Of a DNA stretch of 64,000 bases, positions 25,401 to 36,100 are shown piece after piece; the first letter of the stretch is position 1, and the number at the start of each line of letters is the position of its first letter. Origin of the DNA: Siphonodentalium dalli (lineage: Eukaryota; Mollusca; Scaphopoda; Gadilida; Siphonodentaliidae). The notes under the pieces are model-generated. The model did not search any database. It was given only the letters and a program-made list of their open reading frames with translations, and had not been told where the DNA came from. The translations under genes were made by a program, and so were the position numbers. The stretch lies in contig CP136062.1 of the NCBI GenBank assembly GCA_032622095.1, positions 3,718,001 through 3,782,000 on the forward strand. The letters run 5' to 3'.

Positions 25401-26104
25401 AAGGAATATATAATTTTGAGTACTACTCTTCATAAAACGTTAGAAAACCATAATCTAACAACGAATATCGAAGAACAATGTAATTACTTGATAAGCATTG
25501 TAAATATTTCGTCTGTTTTAAATAAAATGGAAATATTTCGTCTATTTGAAATACAGTTGGAAGCAACAATCAAGTATTTAAATGAAATTTGGACCAAAAT
25601 CTTATAATTTGAGAAAACGTATATAATTTCTATCGAAGTCTTATAATAAAGGAAGGCTTTGTGCGAATCCATTCGGTCTAATGTGTGAATGTGTTCATCC
25701 TCGCAAATATAATGATGCAGAAATGAATATTTCCTAGAAAAATGTTAACATAGCTTGTATTTAACCGAAATAATATAGCATTTGAGTTAAAATGTTTCAT
25801 ATTAGGACCATAACGAACCAATGCATAAAAATACAATATTTTGTTTTTTCATTCTCGATCAAAATAATGCAGGGTTGTCAATTATCAACAAAAAACAAAT
25901 ACTTTGAAACAAAAAAAAAACGATGACATAAGAAGAAATATCCAAGAGCTAGTGTGAAAATAACCCTCACATTTATAAAAAAAAAAACAATAAAAATTCA
26001 GTTTTCGAGTAAGTCCTTCAAAATTATTGAACATTTTCGTCTATGTTGGATCAAATTTGACACAAAAATCAATTAGCTCACTAACAGTTCGCGCAATATC
26101 TCAA
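25401..26104. other. AT-rich non-coding stretch of the left arm
   Basis: No gene is supported. A 63-aa ORF at 25416-25607 (MSTTLHKTLENHNL...) is AT-rich and Asn/Ile/Leu-biased, as expected of chance ORFs, and its mirror in the right arm adds no independent evidence. Otherwise poly-A tracts at about 25910 and 25978. The mirror is about 27304-28000. Confidence 0.5.
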
Positions 26105-26660
26105 ATTTTGAGTAAACGTTTGCAATTTTAGACAACAATATTGCTAGTGAAGGTGAATATTTCATCCTGGAACTCATGAAATATGACAAAAATAGATGTA
26201 AAGACACTTCACGAGCCCTCATATCTTTGAATTATGAACATAAAGTCGTCTCATAGTGCCATTGTACCCCATAATTTGGTCAGGAGAAATATGTATTTCA
26301 TATTTGACCCCTCATCTGTGGTAAAAAAAAAAAACGAATTAAGGGACATGGGAGTGGTGTCCATAGACATTAACCTAGAGCATAAATTGACTCAATTTTG
26401 CAATTTTAGGCAACATTCTTGCCAGGGAAAGTGTATATTTCATGTTGGAACTCATCGAATGTGATAAACATGCATCAAAAGACACTTAATGAGCTCTGAT
26501 GACTTGTGAGTTATGACAACAACGGCATCTCATACTAGATTGTAAGCCATAATTTGGTCAGGAAAAGTGTAAATTTCATATTTTATCCTACATGTGTTTT
26601 AACAATCAATGTAATTACACCCCACCGGTCGCCTAGACACAGCGTAAATGTTCTCAAGTT
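26105..26660 (+). repeat. two diverged 278-bp tandem units, left arm near the centre
   Basis: Units at about 26105-26382 and 26383-26660. Aligned landmarks lie 278 bp apart: TGCAATTTTA at 26121 and 26399, and ATAATTTGGT at 26271 and 26549. Each unit has an internal half-repeat around TTTCAT preceded by AGG-AA-TGTA-like sequence. Confidence 0.7.
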
Positions 26661-26683
26661 TTCAATTGTAGATAAAAAAAATA

Positions 26684-26724
26684 GGCGCGCGGCGGCAGTG
26701 GGGTTGAGGGGGCCGCCGCGCGCC
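26684..26724. other. GC-rich centre of the palindrome (stem with 15-nt spacer)
   Basis: GGCGCGCGGCGGC (26684-26696) pairs with GCCGCCGCGCGCC (26712-26724) around the G-rich spacer AGTGGGGTTGAGGGG. This is a sharp GC island in very AT-rich flanks. It resembles a hairpin terminus joining two inverted halves, or a replication-restart junction; the function is inferred. Confidence 0.75.
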
Positions 26725-26747
26725 TATTTTTTTTATCTACAATTGAA

Positions 26748-27303
26748 AACTTGAGAACATTTACGCTGTGTCTAGGCGACCGGTGGGGTGTAATTACATT
26801 GATTGTTAAAACACATGTAGGATAAAATATGAAATTTACACTTTTCCTGACCAAATTATGGCTTACAATCTAGTATGAGATGCCGTTGTTGTCATAACTC
26901 ACAAGTCATCAGAGCTCATTAAGTGTCTTTTGATGCATGTTTATCACATTCGATGAGTTCCAACATGAAATATACACTTTCCCTGGCAAGAATGTTGCCT
27001 AAAATTGCAAAATTGAGTCAATTTATGCTCTAGGTTAATGTCTAGGGACACCACTCCCATGTCCCTTAATTCGTTTTTTTTTTTTTTACCACAGATGAGG
27101 GGTCAAATATGAAATACATATTTCTCCTGACCAAATTATGGGGTACAATGGCACTATGAGACGACTTTATGTTCATAATTCAAAGATATGAGGGCTCGTG
27201 AAGTGTCTTTACATCTATTTTTATCATATTTCATGAGTTCCAGGATGAAATATTCACCTTCACTAGCAATATTGTTGTCTAAAATTGCAAACGTTTACTC
27301 AAA
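26748..27303 (-). repeat. two diverged 278-bp tandem units, right arm near the centre
   Basis: Inverted copy of the left-arm pair, with one or two substitutions seen (for example GTCTAGGGAC at about 27040 against the left arm's complement of GTCCATAGAC). Confidence 0.7.
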
Positions 27304-29363
27304 ATATGAGATATTGCGCGAACTGTTAGTGAGCTAATTGATTTTTGTGTCAAATTTGATCCAACATAGACGAAAACGTTCAATAATTTTGAAGGACTTA
27401 CTCGAAAACTGAATTTTTATTGTTTTTTTTTTTATAAATGTGAGGGTTATTTTCACACTAGCTCTTGGATATTCCTTCTTATGTCATCGTTTTTTTTTTG
27501 TTTCAAAGTATTTGTTTTTTGTTGATAATTGACAACCCTGCATTATTTTGATCGAGAATGAAAAAACAAAATATTGTATTTTTATGCATTGGTTCGTTAT
27601 GGTCCTAATATGAAACATTTTAACTCAAATGATGTATTATTTCGGTTAAATACAAGCTATGTTAACATTTTTCTAGGAAATATTCATTTCTGCATCATTA
27701 TATTTGCGAGGATGAACACATTCACACATTAGACCGAATGGATTCGCACAAAGCCTTCCTTTATTATAAGACTTCGATAGAAATTATATACGTTTTCTCA
27801 AATTATAAGATTTTGGTCCAAATTTCATTTAAATACTTGATTGTTGCTTCCAACTGTATTTCAAATAGACGAAATATTTCCATTTTATTTAAAACAGACG
27901 AAATATTTACAATGCTTATCAAGTAATTACATTGTTCTTCGATATTCGTTGTTAGATTATGGTTTTCTAACGTTTTATGAAGAGTAGTACTCAAAATTAT
28001 ATATTCCTTTTTTTTCTTTCTGTCAGTGTAAAGAGGCAACATTCTGCATATGCATATCTTAAAGAGTGCTTATATACTTTAACATTAAAGTATACATCAT
28101 AACCCACATATTTGAACACATTACATTCGTGCATATAATGGCATATTGATAGGACACACCGGACCACCATAGAGCTTATAGCGTATGTGGAACTGAATAG
28201 TTAACTATAGTAGAGGGCTTTTTTACTTGATTTAACAGTGAAAAGGGCACTTAATGTACATCATAATATAACGCACTAATATGTATTGGATTTGCTTTAA
28301 GAAACACGTACGTATACAAAAATCAGATACGCATACTTAGAACACATTCACTTCGTGTATATACTGAAGTATACCACGTATATAGTCCACAAAGACATAG
28401 CCCTGCATGTGAAAACTCAGTTTAACTATACATTAAAGAGCGATTATACGTGATTTACCTATGAAAATGGAAATTTGTATAGATCATATCACATAGAGGT
28501 ACCGTACTTGCTTTAAGAATATGGACCGTTATAGGCACACAATCATAACAGCAATAGAGACCAGCGTTCTTACACAGAAATCAGTAATGTATGCACTAAA
28601 ATGGTAACAACAATGAAAATATACACTGTGTGAACTGCCATAGACATCAGAACTATTAAGAATTTATGAGTTATCTCGCTTGTTTAGTTGCGATACATGA
28701 GGCAATAATTTGAGTTACCAACAATAAAACAGTATTGACGCTATATATTCTCCATATACCGACGGTTTTAGACTATGTTTCTACTAATAATGCTATTACA
28801 TGAACGATAATTAAGATAAATGAACTATGAATGCATATATGAAGTCAATATGTATACACGCGTCCACATAGCATACCTTTTCCAGACCAATGTTTGATAC
28901 CCCCGTATAAAATAGAGCGTTTTGAGAAGAATATGTGAAATTAATATGCACATGTGTTCACATAGTAGTTCTTATCGTCATATGAAACTGCCACGTAGTA
29001 CATGCTTTGTTTCCTCTGTATAACAGACTACTATGTATAGGATGTATAATACATATAATTGGTGAAAAGAATACATGAAGTAATTATTTATGCATTAGTC
29101 TACACCATATGGGCTCTTTATTGTCTCCATGTAATGGAGATTTTAGACTAAATTTCTTCTAATAATGCTATAAATGAACGATAATAAAGAGAAATAAACG
29201 ATTAATTTCTTTTTGCCCTCGCGTGATAACTAATACACCCCTTTTATCGGTTGAAATTGTGTTGTGCGTGTAACTACATATGAATAGTGTTGTTCCGGTG
29301 GAATACCTATACATTTGTAATATAGAGAAAGATTATTTATACCAGAGATATAGAACTAATTGT

Positions 29364-29397
<34 letters not shown>

Positions 29398-29843
29398 TAT
29401 ATATATATAATCGCAATGCTATCACTTGTTGGGGGGGTGGGTGTTAAGGCGCTATAACCCCGCCCCCCCCCCGCCCCTGTTTAAGAGAGGGATCTCTGTA
29501 ACACTAAATATATAAAAGCTTTATATTGCACACCCTCCGGGCATAAGTATAGGAACCGGTATTGACTAACTCTAGCCTAATACTCAAAAACCAATAATAC
29601 GCTGAACTAGAGAACATATCGCCTATAGGTATCACGTGACTACCCGCGCCGGGAGCCTTTGTAAAATTGATTTAGACACCTTCCACTAACGACTCTCGAT
29701 ATTATTTCCTAACGGTTGTATGGGGCGTTGTGCGTTAGATTAATCCGGGTTATTTAGGTATACTATATATATATTGAGTGAGATATAGTTTGGGGAATGG
29801 GGTGGATGTTGTTCTTAGGTTTTATAGACCACATACGCGGTTG
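27304..29843. other. right-arm AT-rich region
   Basis: Mirror of about 23,574-26,104. No gene is supported. Short ORFs at 27738-27926 (+) and 27803-28042 (-) overlap each other on opposite strands and are probably chance. It contains the TA microsatellite (29367-29410), longer than its left counterpart, and the G/C runs at 29430-29475. Confidence 0.5.
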
Positions 29844-30056
29844 TCAGTTGAAAGATAATGCAGAAGCTTCATTTAAACCCTGAGAACTTGTACCACCGCG
29901 TGTAGAATCCACCAACCCCCCCCCTCTCCCACGGAAGGCCATCGACAAACTTACCCAGATATATGATTCCGGGTTACCATCATTATAACGGGGTTGGAAC
30001 CGTGTTCGTGAGCGCCGGACGGCCTGTGACGGTGTAATATACCTATTACTCGACAT
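29844..30056 (-). CDS. 70-aa basic ORF of the palindromic element (right copy)
   Basis: Unrecognised small ORF. The N-terminal half is basic (AVRRSRTRFQPRY, residues 12-24), followed by an FRGRGGG stretch (41-47) and a Ser/Gly/Thr-rich tail. Its composition is that of a nucleic-acid-binding peptide, but it is too short for a family assignment. TGGGTAAGTTTG within it (after residue 33) and AAGGTAAGTG about 55 nt upstream of its ATG match metazoan splice donors. Parts of it may therefore be exon and intron of a spliced gene, for instance a first exon beginning ATGAATAATGATAAG. The left copy is frameshifted. Confidence 0.35.
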   Translation of the reverse strand: MSSNRYITPSQAVRRSRTRFQPRYNDGNPESYIWVSLSMAFRGRGGGLVDSTRGGTSSQGLNEASALSFN

Positions 30057-30505
30057 GTCCCGGGGGAGGGGTTGACTATATATATATATATTACATAAAC
30101 ACTTACCTTATCATTATTCATTGTTTTATTTTCATTCTATATGTATGTCCAGTGAGCGAGTATTGCTTAATCCGCAGGACCTCCTAAAATAGTAGTAATT
30201 AAGTTTTTAAAATAATTATAAATTATGGTCCAAATATATTGTCCTTATTTTCGTGGTATTTTACGGTATTACTATATTAGGTTGAAACAACCGGTTGTGA
30301 TATTCGTTGTGGTATATTATAACCCCCCATACACATAGACAGGGAGCTAATATAGTGATGTGGTGATAAGTATTGGGGGGGGGGGGGGGTGAAAGGTTCC
30401 TAATAAAATATATATACACTATTTCTTTGTTATTATTATTTTTTATTTTTATTTTATTATTTTTTTGTTTTTGTTTTGTTAGAATATATAGGTAATAACA
30501 AGGAT

Positions 30506-30920
30506 TTATTCGTGTGACTGAAGCAAACCGTTTATCAAATGTATAGGGTTTAAATCGATAGGTGGAGCCATCTGGTTGTTGCCTAAAATCCAGGTGGCAC
30601 CATTAGGACAGTAGACAGTAGACAGGATTTACCTGGCACCATAGCGTTTCAACTTCCATATCCCAATTTTCTTGGAGTTCCTCTCCGTCGGGTGGTGTAA
30701 CGATAATGGTATACACCGGGCAGCTGATAGTGAAATTCACTACCGTTCCCTGAATAAGTGGGTAAGGCACCCACCAACATATGTCGGAACCCATCCATTG
30801 ACCCACAGTAGCGATTGTTTGATCGTCTACGACGGGTGTGGTAGGTTGTTGAAACTCTTCGTCTGGGATGTGGAAGATACTCCTCACTTCTTCACAATTA
30901 ACACTTACATTGCACACCAT
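30506..30920 (-). pseudogene. broken right-arm copy of the 145-aa gene
   Basis: Identical to the left copy up to codon 101 by eye. There, 31 nt of the left copy are replaced by 8 nt (TCTACTGT), which duplicate the adjacent sequence GTCTACTG. The net loss of 23 nt shifts the frame, and translation stops four residues after residue 101 (the open frame ends at 30603). The downstream third, including the AATAAA over the old stop, is still present. An 8-nt insert copied from the flank is typical of polymerase-theta-type end joining. The break shows that only one arm need supply this product, or that it is dispensable. Confidence 0.8.
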
Positions 30921-31554
30921 TTTGTTTAAAGATAAAATAAAATTCTGGTTCAGTCACGAGTAAAACTTGTTAGGTGTAAGTTAGGTGGTGGTTGTTAGTA
31001 AAATGATTTTGTGATTGAGTTGGCTTTTTTTTTCTTCCACACTGTATAACGTACACTACCAATGATACCTTCCCTCAGATCTGTGGTGAAACAGGGTGCT
31101 ATAGGCTATTAAACTTATTGCTTGGATAACACCGTTCCTGTGCATTCGCGCTATACTGCACATAGGAGTTTGTGTGAATAGGTAGGTATTTCGGTTCAAG
31201 AGAAGATATTATTACCGCGTGTAATAAACACACCTGTTCTTATAGGCGGTGCCTTGTGTGGGATAGATACTTGATAATTGAATTTGCGTTGAGCTTCTGA
31301 TCTCGTTTAAATACCTTGCACAAGTGTGTGGTGACCGTATAGATACCCGTTGTTATAATCATTATGTAATCATCTCGTATAATTAGCTTATCAGTATATA
31401 TATTATATATCTATAATATATAGGTATTTGACCCTTAATAATAGGTTGCTCTAATATCGATTCCGTGATTTGATACGTTATATATATTTTGTTGCGCGGA
31501 GTCTAAACATTCTGCGATTATTTGTTCGTGGTTTTGGTTATATAGAATTTTTAT
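30921..31554. promoter_or_regulatory. divergent intergenic region (right arm)
   Basis: Mirror of the left-arm region. The TATA-like TATTTAAA reads on the minus strand at 31306-31313. Confidence 0.45.
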
Positions 31555-32505
31555 TTGTTTGTTATGGATATAATAGTGGTGAGTGATAGTTCGTCTGATA
31601 ACGAGAGCAACAGATCTGACAACGCATCTTTAGATATAGAAAGCGGACATTCGGACGTTTCAACCGAGTCGCGTTCGGCCGATTATAACGTTGTAGTTAC
31701 ATCAACAAACAACGAATTGAGTGCTGATATTGCCGGTTGTTCGAGTTCGGACGTAACACCGGTGGTTGGGACCCTCGCTAAACGGAAATCTGACCCAAAG
31801 ACTACAACCTCTGGAAAACGGCGATTGTTGTCGGAGCACTCTTCTTCATTTAGAACACCCACTTATAACCCTTCGACTTCGTCGTTTAGTAGACCGACAG
31901 CGGTTGTGGTTCCTTATTCCAGACTAAATATTTCGGATGTGATCAATAACGTATCGACTTGGGTGGACTTACACAGTTGGGGTTCCCGATTCGATGTAGT
32001 AATACCCCGGTTAAAGAAAGATCTCTCAACTTTGAGAGATGAAACTAGAGTTGTGTTACGGGATAGAGCTATTATATTAGTGTCTATTTTGACCGCGGTA
32101 ACTCTACAGTTGGATTTGGAGGCTTGGGGGAATAAGTTCGGTGTAGCTATTTCGGACTATACCGCGAACACCCTTAGTGAGTCCCAACGACGGGCTTTGC
32201 TAAACAAAGCCCTCACTTTGAAATCAATCCTGGACCACGTATATACCCAGGCTGATTTAGAGGCCTGGGCGAAGAAATTTTGCGTGGATATTACCAAATA
32301 TTCCGCTAAAACCCTAACTATTAAAAAACGCCAGGATTTGCGAAAGCTCGCCCTTAGCCCCGAAGGAATTCGGACTCAGAGTGATTTGGTGGCTTGGGGC
32401 GCGCGAACCGGCGTTTGTGTAAGATATTTTGATGGGGCGAGTTTAACTAGATATGAGTTAAACTTATTGACTGATTTAGCGGTTTGGGAAGAGGATTCTG
32501 ATTAG
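31555..32505 (+). CDS. 316-aa nuclear repeat protein of the palindromic element (right copy)
   Basis: Full-length inverted duplicate of the left-arm gene, with Leu55 and Gln185. Met4 at 31564 is the alternative start. The SUMO-interaction-like motif, the bipartite nuclear signal (residues 76-90) and all four Trp-containing repeats are kept. In repeat 3 the usual WG is WA (residues 238-239). Only two nucleotide differences were seen over 951 bp. The uninterrupted frame in both arms, in an otherwise AT-rich repetitive element, supports a real gene; without an outgroup, selection cannot be shown. The stop codon is followed by AT-rich sequence with no exact AATAAA nearby. Confidence 0.8.
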   Translation: MFVMDIIVVSDSSSDNESNRSDNASLDIESGHSDVSTESRSADYNVVVTSTNNELSADIAGCSSSDVTPVVGTLAKRKSDPKTTTSGKRRLLSEHSSSFRTPTYNPSTSSFSRPTAVVVPYSRLNISDVINNVSTWVDLHSWGSRFDVVIPRLKKDLSTLRDETRVVLRDRAIILVSILTAVTLQLDLEAWGNKFGVAISDYTANTLSESQRRALLNKALTLKSILDHVYTQADLEAWAKKFCVDITKYSAKTLTIKKRQDLRKLALSPEGIRTQSDLVAWGARTGVCVRYFDGASLTRYELNLLTDLAVWEEDSD

Positions 32506-32629
32506 CAGGTAGGATAAATAATATTATTATTACTCCCCTATATAGTAATATATCTATATCCACACACAAAGTTGAGATATTATGATTAGCTCTGTTGTAT
32601 ACTCGCTCTTTATATAGAGAGGTTGTAGA

Positions 32630-33050
32630 GTGATATGATAACCTTCACCTAAGTATATACTCATACCCGCCTTGTTTACTACCCCGGGACGCTCACGCGA
32701 TATTCTCGTGATAACCTTGACCGATTTGTTGCGGAAATTTTTGTTTGCCTATAACTTAGACGTACCCGGCCCCCCGATAACGCGCTAATGTCGTGATAAC
32801 CTTCGCCGATTTGTTACGGAATATATTGTTTACCCGTGACTTAGATATATACACCCGTGATCACGCGCTATTCTCATGATAACCTTCGCCCAATTGTTTG
32901 CCCGGGACCTAGACGTACGCGCGTTTATGGTGATAACCTTCGCCGATTTGTTATATATAACTTAGACATACACGCCCCTATATTCACGCGCTGTTCTCGT
33001 GATAACCTCGGTACCCGCCACGCGTTATTATGGCGATAACCTTCACCGAT
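32630..33050 (-). promoter_or_regulatory. iteron-like repeat cluster, right arm
   Basis: Mirror copy of the left cluster, read here as TGATAACCTTCGCCGATTTG and variants (for example near 32637, 32710, 32793, 32878, 32932, 33000 and 33033). All seven copies are kept. Confidence 0.7.
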
Positions 33051-33154
33051 ATATACACCCACGCGGCGTGACCTATAATCCCCGGCTAGATCAGGATCAG
33101 GAGCGGAGCAAAGTCAAGTCAAACGGTATACTAGAATACGTAGACTATACTACT

Positions 33155-33160
33155 GACATC
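33155..33160 (+). repeat. right 6-bp target site duplication GACATC
   Basis: It directly follows CTATACTACT and is followed by ACACACAGGGAAGGCAATTC, which is continuous satellite in the same orientation and phase as the left flank. Confidence 0.92.
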
Positions 33161-36100
33161 ACACACAGGGAAGGCAATTCTGTACAGGATTTCCGCCACA
33201 CGCAGTTGAGATTTTGAAAAATTGGGTCAGGACGGGTCACGAAATAGAGTCGGCACCCCGAAAATTCATATACTACGCCATTTAATGTGGTGACGAGTAA
33301 GTATAACGGCCTTGCTCTTCGTGATTTCCAGAACACAGGCAGGGCAGGCAATTCTGTACAGGATTTCCGCCACACGCAGTTCAGATTTTGAGAAATAGGA
33401 TCAGGACTTGTCACGAAATAGAGTCAGGACCCCGGAAATTCATATATTACGCCATTAAAATTTGTGAGGAGTAAGTATCACGGCCTAGCTCTTCGTGATT
33501 TAGATATCACAGACAGGGAAGGCAATTCTGTACAGGATTTCCGCCACACGCAGTTCAGATTTTGAGAAATTGGGTCAGGACATGTCACGAAATAGAGTCG
33601 GGACCCCGAACATTAACATATCACGCCATTAACATTGGTGAGGAGTAAGTATCACGGCATAGCTATTCGTGATTTCGATATCACAGACAGGGCAGGCAAT
33701 TTTGTACAGGATTTCCGCCACACGCAGTTGAAATTTTGATAACTTTAATTTACATAATACGCCATTACAATTGGTGACGAGTAAGTATCACGGCCTAACT
33801 CTTCGTGATTTAAATATCACAGAAAGGGCAGGCAATTCTGTATAGGATTTCCGCCACAGGCAGTTGAGATTTTAAGAAATTGGGTCAGGACGGGTCACGA
33901 AATAGAGTCAGGACCCCGGAAATTCATATACTACGCCATTTAATGTGGTGGCGAGTAAGTATAACGGCCTTACTCTTCATGATATCCACAACACAGGCAG
34001 GGCAGCAGGTAATTATGTACAGGATTTCCGCCACTCGCAGTTCAGATTTTTAGAAATTGGGTCAGGACGGGTCACGAAATAGAGTCGGGACCCCAAAAAT
34101 TAACATATTACGCCATTACAATTGGTGAGGAGTAAGTATCACGGTCAGCTCTTCGTGATTTTGATATCACAGACAGGGAAGGCAATTCTGTACAGGATTT
34201 CCGCCACAAGCAGTTCAGATTTTGAGAAATTGGGTCAGGACGTGTCACGAAATAGAGTCGGACCCCGAAAATTAACATATTACGCCATTAAAATTGATGA
34301 GGAGTGAGTATCACGGCCTAGCTCTTCGTGATTTCGATATCACAGACAGGACAGGCAATTATGTACAGTATTTCCGCCACACGCAGTTCAGATTTTGAGA
34401 AATTGGGTCATGACGGGTCACAAAATATATTCGGGACCCCGAAAATTCACATATTATGACATTAAAATTGGTGAGGAGTAAGTATCACGGCAAAAGTCTT
34501 CGTGATTTCGACATCACACACAGGGAAGGCAATTCTGTACAGGATTTCCGCCACACGCAGTTGAGATTTTGAAAAATTGGGTCAGGACGGGTCACGAAAT
34601 AGAGTCGGGACCCCGAAAATTCATATACTACGCCATTTAATGTGGTGACGAGTAAGTATAACGGCCTTGCTCTTCGTGATTTCCACAACACAGGCAGGGC
34701 AGGCAATTCTGTACAGGATTTCCGCCACACGCAGTTCAGATTTTGAGAAATAGGATCAGGACGTGTCACGAAATAGAGTCAGGACCCCGGAAATTCATAT
34801 ATTACGCCATTAAAATTTGTGAGGAGTAAGTATCACGGCCTAGCTCTTCGTGATTTAGATATCACAGACATGGAAGGCAATTCTGTACAGGATTTCCGTT
34901 ACACACAGTTCAGATTTTGAGAAATTGGGTCAGGACATGTCACGAAATAGAGTCGGGACCCCGAACATTAACATATTACGCCATTAACATTGGTGAGGAG
35001 TAAGTATCACGGCATAGCTATTCGTGATTTCGATGTCACAGACAGGGCAGGCAATTCTGTACAGGATTTCCGCCACAGGCAGTTGAGATTTTGATAAATT
35101 GGGTCAGGACGGGTCACGAAATAGAGTCGTGACCCCGGAAATTTACATAATACGCCATTGAAATTGGTGACGAGTAAGTATCACGGCCTAACTCTCCGTG
35201 ATTTCGACATCACAGACAGGGCAGCCAATTCTGTACAGGATTTCCGCCACACGCAGTTCAGATTTTGAGAATTAGGGTCAGGACGTGTCACGAAATAGAG
35301 TCGGGACCCCGAAAATTTACATTTTACGCCATTAAAATTGGTGACGAGTCAGTATCACGGCCTAACTCTTCGTGATTTCGATATCACAGACAGGGCAGGC
35401 AATTCTGTATAGGATTTCCGCCACAAGCAGTTCAGATTTTGAGAAATTGGGTCAGGACGTGTCACGAAATAGAGTCGGACCCCGAAAATTCACATATTAT
35501 GACATTAAAATTGGTGAGGAGTAAGTATCATGGCAAAAGTCTTCGTGATTTCGACATCACACACAGGGAAGGCAATTCTGTACAGGATTTCCGCCACATG
35601 CAGTTGAGATTTAGAAAAATTGGGTCAGGACGGGTCACGAAATAGAGTCGGCACCCCGAAAATTTATATACTACGCCATTTAATGTGGTGACGAGTAAGT
35701 ATAACGGCCTTGCTCTTCGTGATTTCCAGAACACAGGCAGGGCAGGCAATTATGTACAGGATTTCCGCCACACGCAGTTGAAATTTTGATAACTTGGGTC
35801 AGGACATGTCACGAAATAGAGTCGGGACCCCGAACATTAACATATTACGCCATTAACATTGGTGAGGAGTAAGTATCACGGCATAGCTATTCGTGATTTC
35901 GATATCACAGACAAGGCAGGCAATTTTGTACAGGATTTCCGCCACACGCAGTTGAAATTTTGATAACTTGGGTCAGGACGGGTCACGAAATAGAGTCGTG
36001 ACCCCGGAAATTTACATAATACGCCATTACAATTGGTGACGAGTAAGTATCACGGCCTAACTCTCCGTGATTTCGACATCACAGACAGGGCAGCCAATTC

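Larger units (their letters stand above)
20245..26696 (+). repeat. left arm of the palindrome
   Basis: 6,452 bp, pairing with 26712-33154. The outermost 100 bp are identical in the two arms by eye. Differences elsewhere are single substitutions, homopolymer and AT-microsatellite length changes (for example the T/C runs at about 22950 and 23030, and the TA run at about 24010), and one replacement in the 145-aa gene. Confidence 0.93.
20245..33154. mobile_element. 12.9-kb palindromic transposable element with 6-bp TSD
   Basis: Two arms (20245-26696 and 26712-33154, about 6.45 kb each) are inverted copies with very high identity, separated by a 15-nt spacer. The ends are AGTAGTATAGTC and its complement. 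A 6-bp duplication and AG...CT ends are known for Polinton/Maverick elements, which integrate with a retrovirus-type integrase. However, I find no integrase, protein-primed DNA polymerase, protease, ATPase or capsid gene here. Each arm carries a 316-aa gene and a 145-aa gene in divergent orientation, a 70-aa ORF, an iteron-like cluster near the outer end, and about 3 kb of AT-rich repetitive DNA towards the centre. The flanks are not mirrored, so it is not a fold-back read artefact. It could be a non-autonomous Polinton relative, a giant fold-back element of another superfamily, or a head-to-head dimer of a linear replicon. Confidence 0.9.
26712..33154 (-). repeat. right arm of the palindrome
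   Basis: 6,443 bp, inverted relative to the left arm. A left position x corresponds to about 53399-x near the ends and 53408-x near the centre. Confidence 0.93.

Noticed and set aside
26554-26754. 66-aa ORFs crossing the palindrome centre (also 26654-26854)
   Set aside because: They run through the inverted junction and are created by the AT-rich arm plus GC stem; no protein-like features.
20245-33154. Palindrome as a missed-adapter or inverted-duplication assembly artefact
   Set aside because: The flanking satellite is not mirrored, a 6-bp duplication brackets the element, an empty site exists, and the arms differ by real substitutions and an asymmetric replacement.
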